Shown: piece after piece, positions 1 to 8,603 of the stretch
Position numbering within the stretch: position 1 is the stretch's first letter
How the letters are laid out: every line of letters begins with the position of its first letter
Assembly: GCF_000238275.3 (NCBI RefSeq)
Contig: NZ_AHCF03000003.1
Span: forward strand, 1,116,001 to 1,180,000
Length of the DNA: 64,000 nt
Direction: 5' to 3'
DNA from: Pseudoalteromonas undina
GTDB lineage: Bacteria > Pseudomonadota > Gammaproteobacteria > Enterobacterales > Alteromonadaceae
Notes under the pieces: model-generated
The model's input: the letters and a program-made list of their open reading frames with translations, nothing else
Database searches by the model: none
What the model was told of the DNA's origin: nothing
Position numbers and translations under genes: made by a program

Positions 1-1
1 A

Positions 2-1291
2 CCTAAAATATCTAAACTCGCTGAAAACGAAAAAGCTAAAATAAAATGGGTTGAAGGATGTTTTGAATCGCTTGCCAATGCTAAACCACAATATGCTAAA
101 GCACTGGTAAATTATATAAATAACACTCTTAATGACGTTAAAGGCGAGTTTAAATTTAGTCCTGCAAAGCCTAATCATATAGCGCTTTTAAAAGAGATAA
201 AATCTGGCGGTCATTTAACCAAGTTAGCTACCTTATTTAGCCAATTAATCAGCGTGTATAAAACCGCAAATATAACACTTGAGAGCGATTCAAAGCAGAT
301 ACAGCAAGCCTGGAAATTATTAAAGCCGTTGTTAGCCAACTATAACCATTATTTACGCACGCAGGGCGAAATAGACTTCGACGATATGATTATTAAAGCC
401 CTCGATTATGTAAACACTAAAAAGTTTACATCGCCTTGGCGTTATATCATGGTGGATGAATTTCAAGATATATCACCGCTGCGAGCTACACTTGTAAAAG
501 CACTGCGCGATAGTAAATCTAAAAGTTCACTGTTTGCAGTAGGAGACGATTGGCAAGCTATTTACCGTTTTAGTGGTGCAGATATGCGACTTACTACCGA
601 GTTTGCCGCACATTTTGGTTTTACAACACAAACTCTATTAGATAGGACCTTTCGCTTTAATAATAAAATTGGCGAGGTTGCCGCAGGTTTTATTATGAAA
701 AACCCAGCGCAGTTAGCTAAAGACATTCACTCAGTTGTAAAGGTAACTAAGCCCGCCGTTAGCATGCTAAAAACAGTGAAAAGTGGCTCAGCTAAAAACA
801 CCAAAATAGCGGAGCTAAACAATGGTGCAATTAAGCATTTACTACAGGGGATTAAGGGTCATTCAGGCAAGCCTGTTACTGTGTATTTACTTGCACGGTT
901 TCGATTTCAGTTACCTTCACCGGCCGATATAAATGCTTTACAGCAAGAGTTTTCAGCATTGCATTTTGAGTGTGATACGTTTCATGGCTCAAAAGGCAAA
1001 GAAGCCGAATATGTCATCATATTAGCAATGAATGGCGGAGCGTTTGGATTTCCAAGCACTAAGCCAACACCTCAGATTTTAGAAGCGTTATTACCCGCAA
1101 AAGATAATTACGCACACAGTGAAGAGCGTCGCTTATTTTATGTAGCGCTCACTCGCGCTAAACATAAAGTGTACATAATAGCTGATGATAACAACCGCAG
1201 CTGCTTTGTTGATGAACTTATAAACGAGCATAAAATTGAAGTATTTGAGTTAAAAAATAAAGCGGTTGCTAAAGAGGTTACTCAAGCGTAA
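2..1291 (+). CDS. helD: DNA helicase IV, 3' part (cut by window edge)
   Basis: This is the C-terminal part of a UvrD/Rep-type superfamily 1 helicase that best fits helicase IV, an ATP-driven 3'-5' DNA unwinding enzyme linked to recombination and repair. Visible motifs in order are VDEFQDISP (Walker B, motif II), GDDWQAIYRFSGAD (motif III), DRTFRF (motif IV), TFHGSKGKEAEYVII (motif V) and EERRLFYVALTRAK (motif VI). The GDDWQAIYRFSGA stretch and the ending match my memory of E. coli HelD closely. The reading frame is open from base 2, so the GTG at 254 is internal and the Walker A motif lies outside the window. A hairpin follows directly, and the next gene is convergent. Confidence 0.9.
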   Translation, partial: PKISKLAENEKAKIKWVEGCFESLANAKPQYAKALVNYINNTLNDVKGEFKFSPAKPNHIALLKEIKSGGHLTKLATLFSQLISVYKTANITLESDSKQIQQAWKLLKPLLANYNHYLRTQGEIDFDDMIIKALDYVNTKKFTSPWRYIMVDEFQDISPLRATLVKALRDSKSKSSLFAVGDDWQAIYRFSGADMRLTTEFAAHFGFTTQTLLDRTFRFNNKIGEVAAGFIMKNPAQLAKDIHSVVKVTKPAVSMLKTVKSGSAKNTKIAELNNGAIKHLLQGIKGHSGKPVTVYLLARFRFQLPSPADINALQQEFSALHFECDTFHGSKGKEAEYVIILAMNGGAFGFPSTKPTPQILEALLPAKDNYAHSEERRLFYVALTRAKHKVYIIADDNNRSCFVDELINEHKIEVFELKNKAVAKEVTQA

Positions 1292-1292
1292 A

Positions 1293-1327
1293 CCGCTTAA
1301 TACCGTAACCTGCATTAAGCGGCTTTT
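1293..1327 (+). terminator. intrinsic terminator after helD
   Basis: A 9-bp perfect stem (CCGCTTAAT at 1293-1301 with ATTAAGCGG at 1314-1322) begins two bases after the helD stop and is followed by CTTTT. The T tract is short, so efficiency is uncertain. It sits between two convergent genes. Confidence 0.6.
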
Positions 1328-1335
1328 AGCATTCG

Positions 1336-2505
1336 CTAGCCTGCAACGGGGGTGTTACCAGTTGGTATTTTTTTCATACTTTTTATAAGCATGTAAATAC
1401 AGGTAGTAATTAAGCAGCCACCTAAGTAAATAAGCACACCATGGCTTTTATCTGAAAAATAGGTAGCCATTAGCGGCCCAAAAACCGAGCCCACACTGTA
1501 ACTTAATAGCATTATTTCGGTAGCTGAGACTATTTTTGCCATGGGCAATGAGTCACACGCCAGAGTAATGGCAATCGGGTAAAGCGCAAAACTGCATGCA
1601 CCTAATATAAAATAACTACTTACTAGGGCCGCAAAGCTATTAGCATGTAAAATACCCACCACACTGGCGGTACCAATAAAGCAAAAAATAGCCATTAATA
1701 AGCTTTTAATAATGCGGGTTGATAAATAGCTCACTAAAGGCTGAACTAACATGCCACCTAAAATAATCACCGCCATAAGTAAGCCGGTATATTGAGCTTG
1801 TTCAGTTTGTGCGGCTATGTAGACCGGTAATAATCCATAAATAGGGCCTAGTAATAACCCCGATACTAAACAGCCTAAAATAGCAGGGCGGTTGAGAGTT
1901 TTTAGCTCTTTAAATGGTAGCTTTTGTAAGTTTTGCGTATCAGGTTGTCCTCGGGTAATTAAGAGCGGCGCTAAAATCGCAACAGCTAACAAAGTAATAA
2001 CAAATAAATAAGGCACAGCATCTGTCGTTCCTAATGGTTTAATGGCAAGTTGACCTACTGCGCTGCCACCGTATAAGGAGGTCATATATAACCCTAAGCG
2101 CTTAGCTCGCGCTTTTGCGGTGTTGGCCATTAATAACCATGACTCTACCACCACAAATACGCCAGCAACTGCCATACCAGCCACAAAGCGTGCTATTAAC
2201 CACATAGTGGCCGTTGGGCTGATCAGCTGGGCGATAACACTAATAATTAATAAAGCTAAAAACCCGATGAAAGCCAATCTATGACCGATTTTTACCACTA
2301 CGCGCTCTATACATAAAGCACCAATCAATAAGCCTAAATAAAAGACACTGGCAAGCCATGGAGCTAAATCAATATTGATGTTAAAAGCATTGAGTGATAA
2401 CGGGATCAAGCTCATTAAAAAGCCTGATGCAATAGCAAAAAACGATAAGCCAATAACCGGCGCTAGCGGGTTATTTGATTTACTATCAGCGGTAAGTTCC
2501 ACCAT
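1336..2505 (-). CDS. MFS transporter, YcaD-like
   Basis: A 389-residue inner-membrane protein with about twelve hydrophobic segments, as expected for a major facilitator. The start ATG is followed by a short cytoplasmic tail, then TM1 from about residue 15. The loop after TM2 has the form ERVVVKIGHR, a variant of the MFS loop 2-3 signature, and VESWLLMANTAKARAKRLGLYMTSLYGGSAVGQL around residues 120-155 resembles the YcaD family. The substrate cannot be told from sequence. It stands alone, convergent with helD, with no regulator next to it. An N-terminal start at 2505 is supported by the lack of in-frame alternatives upstream. Confidence 0.82.
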   Translation of the reverse strand: MVELTADSKSNNPLAPVIGLSFFAIASGFLMSLIPLSLNAFNINIDLAPWLASVFYLGLLIGALCIERVVVKIGHRLAFIGFLALLIISVIAQLISPTATMWLIARFVAGMAVAGVFVVVESWLLMANTAKARAKRLGLYMTSLYGGSAVGQLAIKPLGTTDAVPYLFVITLLAVAILAPLLITRGQPDTQNLQKLPFKELKTLNRPAILGCLVSGLLLGPIYGLLPVYIAAQTEQAQYTGLLMAVIILGGMLVQPLVSYLSTRIIKSLLMAIFCFIGTASVVGILHANSFAALVSSYFILGACSFALYPIAITLACDSLPMAKIVSATEIMLLSYSVGSVFGPLMATYFSDKSHGVLIYLGGCLITTCIYMLIKSMKKIPTGNTPVAG

Positions 2506-2784
2506 TAGATTGTTCCGAAAAAGAGGTTAAATAATTGCTGTTTTTAGGGGAGATTGATAAAGCAATTATCTTAAGGAGGTTAATTTTGCGGCGAATTTAG
2601 GCTGATTTGACAACGAAGTAAAGAGTTTTTTAATTGCTAAATGAAAATAGTATTCAAAATGTTTTTTTACGTAAATTAAACGCTTACATGCTATTTTTTT
2701 GTAGAAGTAAGTTAGCTTTATTGTTTTAAAATTGTTGTATTTTTAAGCGTTGTTTTAATTTAAATAATACTACTTATAAAACCA
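2506..2784. other. non-coding A+T-rich spacer
   Basis: About 280 bases between the start of the MFS gene and the terminator of the SbtA-like gene. It is strongly A+T rich and presumably contains the MFS promoter, but I see no convincing box, repeat or small gene. Confidence 0.5.
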
Positions 2785-2807
2785 AAAAAGCCCATTTTGG
2801 GCTTTTT
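2785..2807 (-). terminator. intrinsic terminator after sbtA-like gene
   Basis: Perfect 9-bp stem AAAAAGCCC (2785-2793) / GGGCTTTTT (2799-2807) with a 5-base loop. The T tract is on both strands, but only the minus-strand gene ending at 2820 points into it. Confidence 0.85.
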
Positions 2808-2819
2808 AGTGCGTTATAT

Positions 2820-3767
2820 TCAACTTATGGCAACGGCAAGTTGATGATACAAACCAATCCCAACAATAACATTAAATGGAAAGGTGACACCTAACGAGCT
2901 AAGCATGGCTAGGCCAATATCCGCTTTGGGAATAGCGGCTTTTACAGCAGCAGGTGCGGCAATGTAAGAAGCACTCGCTACTAAGCTCCCCAGAATAACC
3001 ACTGAGCCTAATTCTAAATTTAGCGAGGTGCCAACCACAACGCCAATGGTGCCTAAAAATAACGGCGTAATAATGGCGAAGGCAGCGAGTTTCCATTGCT
3101 GCCAAGGAAAAGGGCGAAGCGTTTGTGCAGCAACCAAGCCCATTTCGAGTAAAAATAGCGCCAGCACTACTTTAAAGCTACTGGTAAGTAAACTCGTAAC
3201 TTGGCTACCCTGTTGGGTGCCATACATCATACCGATAATTACACCGCCAACGAGCAAAATCACACTCTTATTGGTAAGCGTTTCGTGCCACAGTGCTTTT
3301 AACGATAAGTTGGTGTTTTCGCTGTGTGCTTTGTCGAGCTTACGATACAACAGTAAACCTACAATAATGGCTGGTAATTCAAGCATAACTAGGTACAAGG
3401 TAACTTCTGCGCCCACTTCTAATTTAGCCGATTCGGCATACGCTAATGCTACCGCAAATGTACCAGCACTAACCGAACCATAGTGGGCAGCAATGCTGGC
3501 GCTATTCGCTACGCTTAGCTTAACAACGTGTTTTAAAATAGGGTATAAAGTGAGTGGAATAAGCCCACCAAGTAACATAACCGTGGCCATTTCTGGGAGT
3601 AATTGCCAACTTAAATTGCCATGCAGAACCATGCCACCTTTTAGACCTATGGTAAGCATGAGTAGTAAGCTGAGAGTGTCATACGTCGCTTTGGGAATAG
3701 CTAAATCAGAGCGAAGGATACCCGCTGCTAATCCTAAAATAAAAAACATTACTACAATATCAGGCAC
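2820..3767 (-). CDS. SbtA-like sodium-dependent bicarbonate permease
   Basis: A 315-residue, very hydrophobic inner-membrane protein that matches the SbtA family (PF05982), whose cyanobacterial members import bicarbonate with sodium. Family-typical stretches are IPKATYDTLSLLLMLTIGLKGG near residue 25, HYGSVSAGTFAVALAYAE near 90-110, and SASYIAAPAAVKAAIPKAD near 265-283. It has about ten membrane segments. The start is GTG at 3767, supported by AGGAG six bases upstream. It is divergent from a LysR regulator 120 bases away, a common arrangement for a regulator and its target. No SbtB-type PII partner is present. In a heterotroph it probably feeds carboxylases; that is inference. Confidence 0.8.
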   Translation of the reverse strand: MPDIVVMFFILGLAAGILRSDLAIPKATYDTLSLLLMLTIGLKGGMVLHGNLSWQLLPEMATVMLLGGLIPLTLYPILKHVVKLSVANSASIAAHYGSVSAGTFAVALAYAESAKLEVGAEVTLYLVMLELPAIIVGLLLYRKLDKAHSENTNLSLKALWHETLTNKSVILLVGGVIIGMMYGTQQGSQVTSLLTSSFKVVLALFLLEMGLVAAQTLRPFPWQQWKLAAFAIITPLFLGTIGVVVGTSLNLELGSVVILGSLVASASYIAAPAAVKAAIPKADIGLAMLSSLGVTFPFNVIVGIGLYHQLAVAIS

Positions 3768-3887
3768 GCTGTTCTCCTCTTTATTACTAATTTGATTTGT
3801 TAAGCGGCGCTATTATAGGCAAATCTTTATATAGTAAATAATAAAATGAATGATAACATCCTATAGATAAAAACCTATGAGGTGCGT

Positions 3888-4832
3888 ATGAATATAAGGC
3901 AACTTTCCTTCCGACTACTTGAAGTATTTATGAGTGTAGTAAAAACCGGCTCTATAAGCGAAACCGCTCGTGGACTTCATTTGACTCAGCCTACGGTTTC
4001 TTTACAAATTAAACGCTTACAAGAAGCGGTAGGTGAACCGTTAATAATTATGCAGCAACAAAAGTTGCAAATAACCGAAGCTGGTATGGCCTTATTTAGG
4101 ACTTGCCAACAGGTTTTTGGTCATTTTGAAGATTACCAAGATTACTTAGCGGAGCTAAAAGGGGGTGAACGTGGACGATGTAAAATTGCTATGGTTAATA
4201 CTGCCCAATATATTTTACCTAAGTTGTTAGGCCCATACAGTAATGAACATCCGCATGTAGAGCTACCACTTGAAATAGGTAATCGTTCAGTCGTTTTAGC
4301 ACGCTTTGAACGCGGAGAAGACGATATTTATGTATTTAGTCACCCGCCATCTTTAGAGCATGCCCAGGCTGCTAGATTTCTACATAACCCTTTAGTGTTT
4401 ATAGTGCCACTAAATCATCCATTAGCCGATAAAACCGCACTTAAACTGGCTGATTTAGTTCCGTATCGTTTTTTATTGCGTGAAACAGGCTCCGCAACGC
4501 GCATGTTATTTGAAAGCGAGCTGCAAAGTAGAGGGTTGGTATTAAGTGACAGTGTGCAAATGGCCAGTAATGAAGCCATTAGAGTGGCGGTAGCTTCAGG
4601 TATGGGGATTGCGGTGCTTTCTCAGCATGTGCTGCCTAAAGGTGATAATAGCTTTAAAGTGCTTAATGTTACCGACACCACTTTAGCTAGCCATTGGTAT
4701 TTTGTGGTGCGTACAGACCGACATATATCACACGCTGCACGCAGCTTTTTAAAGTTTGCTGAGCAACACTTAGAGCTGTATTTAGATGAGAAGTGGGTGC
4801 GAAATGAGTTAAGAGGGCTTAATTTGAAATAA
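3888..4832 (+). CDS. LysR-family transcriptional regulator
   Basis: A 314-residue regulator with an N-terminal winged helix (FRLLEVFMSVVKTGSISETARGLHLTQPTVSLQIKRL, residues about 8-45) and a periplasmic-binding-protein-like effector domain from about residue 90. The ATG at 3888 is chosen over the in-frame GTG at 3882 because GAGG at 3879-3882 lies five bases before it and would be destroyed by the earlier start. The pattern LTQPTVSLQIKRL resembles CysB/CbbR-type members. It is divergent from the SbtA-like permease and is likely its regulator. The effector is unknown. Confidence 0.85.
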   Translation: MNIRQLSFRLLEVFMSVVKTGSISETARGLHLTQPTVSLQIKRLQEAVGEPLIIMQQQKLQITEAGMALFRTCQQVFGHFEDYQDYLAELKGGERGRCKIAMVNTAQYILPKLLGPYSNEHPHVELPLEIGNRSVVLARFERGEDDIYVFSHPPSLEHAQAARFLHNPLVFIVPLNHPLADKTALKLADLVPYRFLLRETGSATRMLFESELQSRGLVLSDSVQMASNEAIRVAVASGMGIAVLSQHVLPKGDNSFKVLNVTDTTLASHWYFVVRTDRHISHAARSFLKFAEQHLELYLDEKWVRNELRGLNLK

Positions 4833-4933
4833 AAATAAGCCTTAGAGACAATCAAATATTAACTGGTATCAAAGTTGCTTAAGTTATTTCAGTTAAAGAA
4901 TATAACGATTAAAGCAAAAATGGATTTGAGCCA

Positions 4934-5350
4934 ATGACTTCAATAACCTTTAAAAATCAATATAGTAGTTACAATAATCCCGTTAACAAAGTGGCAAAAA
5001 CGAGTGACGTTCTGCCAACATCTGCCGCTGCGGCAACAACAAGTACCGCTGAAAACCAAGCACCCCCTAATTTTATCGCTAAACCAGAAGACAAAAGCTT
5101 TTTAGAAAATGCCCAAGAGGCATTAATTTATCAACGTTTAGGTGTCGATAAAGAAACTATAGCTGAGTTAAAAGCAGCAATAGAAGCCTTGGCAGAAGAA
5201 CTAGGAGAGGAAGGGGTTGATGTAGATGCCATAAAAGAGCAGATTGCTGAATTACAAAAAATGTTAGAGCAAGAATTCGAAAAAGGCACGGAGCGAATGG
5301 CAATGCAACCAACACATGAAAAAGGCAAGCTAGTAACCGCATTAGCTTAG
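4934..5350 (+). CDS. hypothetical protein with helical C-terminal half
   Basis: A 138-residue soluble protein that I do not recognise. Residues 1-45 are polar and rich in Ser, Thr and Ala, likely disordered; residues 50-125 are dominated by heptad-compatible Leu/Glu/Ala/Lys (for example IAELKAAIEALAEELGEEG and IKEQIAELQKMLEQEFEKG) and probably form a coiled coil. There is no signal peptide or membrane segment. It is a single gene placed between the LysR gene and the 120-bp tandem repeats. Coding status is supported by an uninterrupted frame with ordinary amino-acid composition. Confidence 0.65.
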   Translation: MTSITFKNQYSSYNNPVNKVAKTSDVLPTSAAAATTSTAENQAPPNFIAKPEDKSFLENAQEALIYQRLGVDKETIAELKAAIEALAEELGEEGVDVDAIKEQIAELQKMLEQEFEKGTERMAMQPTHEKGKLVTALA

Positions 5351-5383
5351 ATAACGGCATGTTGAAAGCTTATTTATTTCTGA

Positions 5384-5828
5384 CTTTAAATAGATTTTAA
5401 GTGATTAACGCACAAAGAGGGTGAAGAGGCGCTGCGCTTTTAGAGAAGTGAACTACACCATAACTTTTTGTGGCTTCTCATTTACTCCTCATTCGCTTCT
5501 CTGTGTTCAAATAGGGTTTAGTGAATTATGCACAAAGAGGGCGAAGAGACGCTGCGCTTTTAGAGGAGTGTACTAGACCATAACTTTTTGTGGCTTTTCA
5601 TTTACTCCTCATTCGCTTCTCTGTGTTCAAATAGGGTTTAGTGAATTATGCACAAAGAGGGCAAAGAGGCGCTGCGCTTTTAGAGGAGTGTACTACACGA
5701 TAACTTTTTATGGCTTCTCATTTACTCCTCATTCGCTTCTCTGTGTTCAAATAGGGTTTAGTCAATTATGCACAAAGAGGGCGAAGAGACGCTTCGCTAT
5801 TAGAGGAGTGCTCTAAACCATAACTTTC
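5384..5828. repeat. 120-bp tandem repeat, about 3.6 copies
   Basis: Units begin at 5401, 5521, 5641 and 5761 with an exact 120-base period; the last stops after about 67 bases and a degenerate end of a preceding unit is visible from about 5384. Units 2 and 3 differ at only a handful of positions. Each unit is itself an imperfect inverted repeat: CACAAAGAGGGCGAAGAG at one end faces CTCATTCGCTTCTCTGTG at the other, and GAGGAGT faces ACTCCTC inside. No gene lies in the array except the last few codons of the minus-strand gene ending at 5813. Confidence 0.92.
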
Positions 5829-6211
5829 ATCTGTAACCAAAAAACCAAGCAGGGGCTTATAAAAAGTAATAGCATGCCCACACTCAGTAAGTTACCTCTA
5901 AAAAGGTTAAAATCATCAAGTATTTTCTGCCACTTATACTTAAATAAATATCTGCCCACAACAATATCTAAACTAAGCATTATTGTTAGCCAAACAAAAC
6001 CCACATTTAAACAATCTAAGTACGAAATAGGGTTAACCCATGGCAAGGTTAGCCAAGTAATGGCATAAATAATCGCAGTGCCCAAAAGTAAGCTGAGTGT
6101 TTTTGCGCGTTTTAGAGCGTAAAATCGATGTAAAACCCTTACTCTAATATTGCCATTAATTATCTCAGCTAAAGCGAGCAATAGGCCAACGGCGAGTGTT
6201 TTTAAAAGCAT
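5813..6211 (-). CDS. small integral membrane protein, unknown function
   Basis: A 132-residue protein with four predicted membrane helices (roughly residues 1-16, 38-58, 66-86 and 107-130) separated by basic loops such as RVRVLHRFYALKRAK. The start ATG is well supported by AGGAGG five bases upstream. I do not recognise the family. The last three codons and the stop lie inside the partial fourth unit of the 120-bp repeat, so the present C-terminus seems to have been set by the repeat. The gene is divergent from the Mpo1-like gene at 6390. Confidence 0.6.
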   Translation of the reverse strand: MLLKTLAVGLLLALAEIINGNIRVRVLHRFYALKRAKTLSLLLGTAIIYAITWLTLPWVNPISYLDCLNVGFVWLTIMLSLDIVVGRYLFKYKWQKILDDFNLFRGNLLSVGMLLLFISPCLVFWLQMKVMV

Positions 6212-6389
6212 GTAAACCTCCTGGTGCTGATCATGTTAATTATTAACGATGACCTTACCTAATTTATAGCTATAACGCATAAGGTGCTGTTCACCATTTT
6301 TACAGATTAACTATCGTTATCAGTTGTTATTATGTGTCATTTTTTATAAGGTGAATTTTGCTTATAAAAATAACAATAGGAACGCCGTC

Positions 6390-6893
6390 ATGAAAACCCT
6401 TGAACAACAGCTCGGCCAGTATGGTTTGTACCATCGCTCTAAACGAAATGTATTAACCCATTTTTTTGGTATTCCACTCATTGTGTTTGCCGTTTTATGC
6501 TTACTCGCCCGAATTGAAATTCCTATTGCTAATTTTAGCATTGATGGCGCGCAAATTTTTGTATTAGCCTCTGTGGTTTACTATTTTATGTTGAGCTTTT
6601 CGCTTGGTTTAATCATGGGAATTATTTTCACTTTATTACTGGTAGCTGCCCAGCCAATTGCCGCAATGGCATTAATACCTTGGTTGGTAATTGGAGTTGG
6701 GGTGTTCGTGTTTGGCTGGATATTACAGTTTATTGGTCATTATTTTGAAGGTAAAAAGCCCGCTTTTGTTGATGATTTAGTAGGCTTAATTATTGGCCCT
6801 TTGTATGTCACTGTTGAGCTACTATTTTTAATGGGCTTTTACAAAAACTTAGAACAGCAAGTGAATGAAATAGCGGGTCCAACTAAAGCATAA
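6390..6893 (+). CDS. Mpo1-like (DUF962) membrane protein
   Basis: A 167-residue protein of the Mpo1/YGL010w family; the yeast member is an iron-dependent dioxygenase that shortens 2-hydroxy fatty acids. Family features are the N-terminal YGLYHRSKRNVLTHFFGIP (residues about 12-30) and QFIGHYFEGKKPAFVDD (about 112-128), which carry conserved histidines, between four membrane segments. The ATG at 6390 is preferred to the upstream in-frame TTG/ATG region because AGGA lies eight bases before it and the family begins with a short amphipathic segment. It precedes an SDR gene by 25 bases and is probably co-transcribed, which would fit a lipid-related role. Confidence 0.8.
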   Translation: MKTLEQQLGQYGLYHRSKRNVLTHFFGIPLIVFAVLCLLARIEIPIANFSIDGAQIFVLASVVYYFMLSFSLGLIMGIIFTLLLVAAQPIAAMALIPWLVIGVGVFVFGWILQFIGHYFEGKKPAFVDDLVGLIIGPLYVTVELLFLMGFYKNLEQQVNEIAGPTKA

Positions 6894-6918
6894 CCAGTCA
6901 AAGAATATAAGGTAAACC

Positions 6919-7710
6919 ATGGATTATAATAATAAAACAGTGTGGATCACCGGCGCATCATCAGGTATTGGTGAAGAACTTGCAAAACAATTTGCAGAGC
7001 AAGGTGCAAAGGTTATTTTATCAGCGCGAAATATCGATAAACTCAACCAAGTAAAAGACGAGTTAAAAGGCGAGGGGCACCGTGTTATCCCGCTTGATTT
7101 ATCAAAGCCCGAAATGGTACTGCAGGATGTATCGGAGAAAATAGATAGCTTAGGCCCCATTGATATTTTAATTAATAACGGTGGCGTATCGCAGCGTAGT
7201 TTATTTTTAGAAAACGACTTTAAAGTGTACCGGCAACTTATGGAAGTAAATTACTTTGGCTTAATTGCACTCACTAAAGCGGTACTACCTTCAATGGTGG
7301 CACGTAAAAGCGGTTCAGTAGTGGCTATTAGTAGCGTGGCAGGCAAAGTAGGCTCAAAGTTTAGAACCGGATACTCAGGCAGTAAATACGCTGTGGTAGG
7401 CTTTATGGATTGCTTACGCGCCGAAGTGGCAGAGCACAACATACATTGCTTAACTATTTGCCCTGGCTCAATTAAAACGGCGATTGCCCATAACTCATTA
7501 AACGAGCAAGGGGAGGCGCAAAACAAATCTGAGCCTTCAATAGAAAATGGTATGAACGTAAATGTAGCCGCATCAAAAATGCTCACTGCAATCTACAATA
7601 AAAAGGATGAAGTAGTAATAGGTCAAGGGTTAAGTGGTTGGGCACCGTTTATAAAACGGTTTTCCCCAGGGTTATTTAATCGCTTAACCGCTAAGGTGGA
7701 ATATAAATAA
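6919..7710 (+). CDS. short-chain dehydrogenase/reductase
   Basis: A 263-residue classical SDR with the NAD(P)-binding TGASSGIGEEL at residues 11-21, NNGG at 86-89, N111, and the catalytic triad S139, Y152 and K156 in the order expected. Arg/Lys positions after the second strand (SARNIDKL) favour NADPH. The C-terminal part (VAASKMLTAIYNKKDEVVIGQG) resembles the DHRS7 type of membrane-associated lipid/steroid reductases. Overlapping no gene, it follows the Mpo1-like gene closely and the two likely form an operon. The substrate is unknown. Confidence 0.88.
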   Translation: MDYNNKTVWITGASSGIGEELAKQFAEQGAKVILSARNIDKLNQVKDELKGEGHRVIPLDLSKPEMVLQDVSEKIDSLGPIDILINNGGVSQRSLFLENDFKVYRQLMEVNYFGLIALTKAVLPSMVARKSGSVVAISSVAGKVGSKFRTGYSGSKYAVVGFMDCLRAEVAEHNIHCLTICPGSIKTAIAHNSLNEQGEAQNKSEPSIENGMNVNVAASKMLTAIYNKKDEVVIGQGLSGWAPFIKRFSPGLFNRLTAKVEYK

Positions 7711-7730
7711 CTAAGTACAGTACTTAAACG

Positions 7731-7760
7731 CCAGCATTTAGCTGCTTAGCGCAATGCTGG
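7731..7760 (+). terminator. hairpin after SDR gene
   Basis: Stem CCAGCATT (7731-7738) / AATGCTGG (7753-7760) with a 14-base loop, 20 bases past the stop. No clear T tract follows, so it may be a weak terminator or an mRNA-end stabiliser. Confidence 0.4.
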
Positions 7761-7773
7761 TTCGTGCTTAGCT

Positions 7774-8154
7774 TTAGGGCTGTTTTTGTACCTTCCAAGG
7801 TGGGTTTAATCGATTTTCTCCAGCTTTATAGAGTTTAATTTTATTTCCTGAAGGGTCTTTTAAAACCGCTTCCTTCCATAGATACCTTTGCTCTGTGGGT
7901 TGCTGTTCGAATACGATCCCCTTTTTGATTAATTGCTGGCACAATTGTTCAAGGTCATCGTTCTCAAAATAAATTACAGAATGATTTTCAAAAAATTCAC
8001 TCTCTAAAGACAATGAAAATGTAGAGTCACCTTCAGGGCAACTAAAACGTGCATAATGTGGTGTATCAACGATTTGGGTAAAGCCAAGTGTGCGATAAAA
8101 ACTCACCGCTTCATTCATATCTTTGACTGGCAAAGTTACTTGATTCAGTTTCAT
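7774..8154 (-). CDS. VOC-family (glyoxalase/bleomycin resistance-like) protein
   Basis: A 126-residue single VOC-fold protein: MKLNQVTLPVKDMNEAVSFYRTLGF is the typical first beta-alpha module and AVLKDPSGNKIKLYKAG the typical final one. Such proteins are metal enzymes or binding proteins with diverse substrates, so the function is open. It lies 41 bases downstream of the GFA-family gene in the same direction, and the two are probably one transcript with a detoxification theme. The start ATG is preceded by GGGAG. Confidence 0.82.
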   Translation of the reverse strand: MKLNQVTLPVKDMNEAVSFYRTLGFTQIVDTPHYARFSCPEGDSTFSLSLESEFFENHSVIYFENDDLEQLCQQLIKKGIVFEQQPTEQRYLWKEAVLKDPSGNKIKLYKAGENRLNPPWKVQKQP

Positions 8155-8195
8155 TCAAACTCCCACTTCAAAAAAATAGATAAATTTATATGGAT

Positions 8196-8603
8196 TTACT
8201 CTCGCCCTGGCTCATGTCCCTCATAACGAGGAAGCTGAGCATCTAAGTCTTCCCAATTAGCTTTTGAGGTGATGAAATTATGCGATATGGGTCGCTCTGT
8301 TATATCGCAGGTCAATGCACCTAATCGAAGGCGATATCTTTGAGGAGATTGAGCGTTAGCACTATAAATTGGAGCGCCGCAGGTTTTACAAAAGTACTTA
8401 CGTTTACCTTCATTACTTTGGTAAAAAGTAAGTGTGCCGTTGTAGTCAGTTAATGTCAGATCGCTGGCATTAATAAATCCATTAGTAGCAAAAGCACTGC
8501 CACTGGCCTTACGACAAAGCGAACAATGACAATGAATAATATCAGTAATTTTACCATTAATTGAAAAGTTGATTGAGCCGCATAAACAACTACCTGTGTA
8601 CAT
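8196..8603 (-). CDS. GFA/CENP-V family zinc protein
   Basis: A 135-residue protein of the glutathione-dependent formaldehyde-activating enzyme family (DUF636). It has the expected cysteine pattern: SCLCGSINF near the start, HCHCSLCRKASGSAF around residues 24-38 and YFCKTCGAPIYS around residues 67-78, which bind structural and catalytic zinc. The ATG at 8603 is chosen over the TTG at 8621 because AAGGA lies six bases upstream of it. It precedes the VOC gene. Real substrates of most family members are not known, so the formaldehyde name should not be taken literally. Confidence 0.85.
   Translation of the reverse strand: MYTGSCLCGSINFSINGKITDIIHCHCSLCRKASGSAFATNGFINASDLTLTDYNGTLTFYQSNEGKRKYFCKTCGAPIYSANAQSPQRYRLRLGALTCDITERPISHNFITSKANWEDLDAQLPRYEGHEPGRE

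Noticed and set aside
254..1291. GTG at 254 as start of a complete small helicase gene
   Set aside because: The frame is open back to base 2 with helicase-like sequence, and motif I is missing, so the gene is cut by the window edge.
3028..3795. Two plus-strand frames inside the SbtA-like gene
   Set aside because: They are antisense shadows of a clear membrane transporter and have no family features.
5401..5828. CRISPR array
   Set aside because: The entire 120-base unit is repeated with no short repeats alternating with unique spacers, and no cas genes are present.
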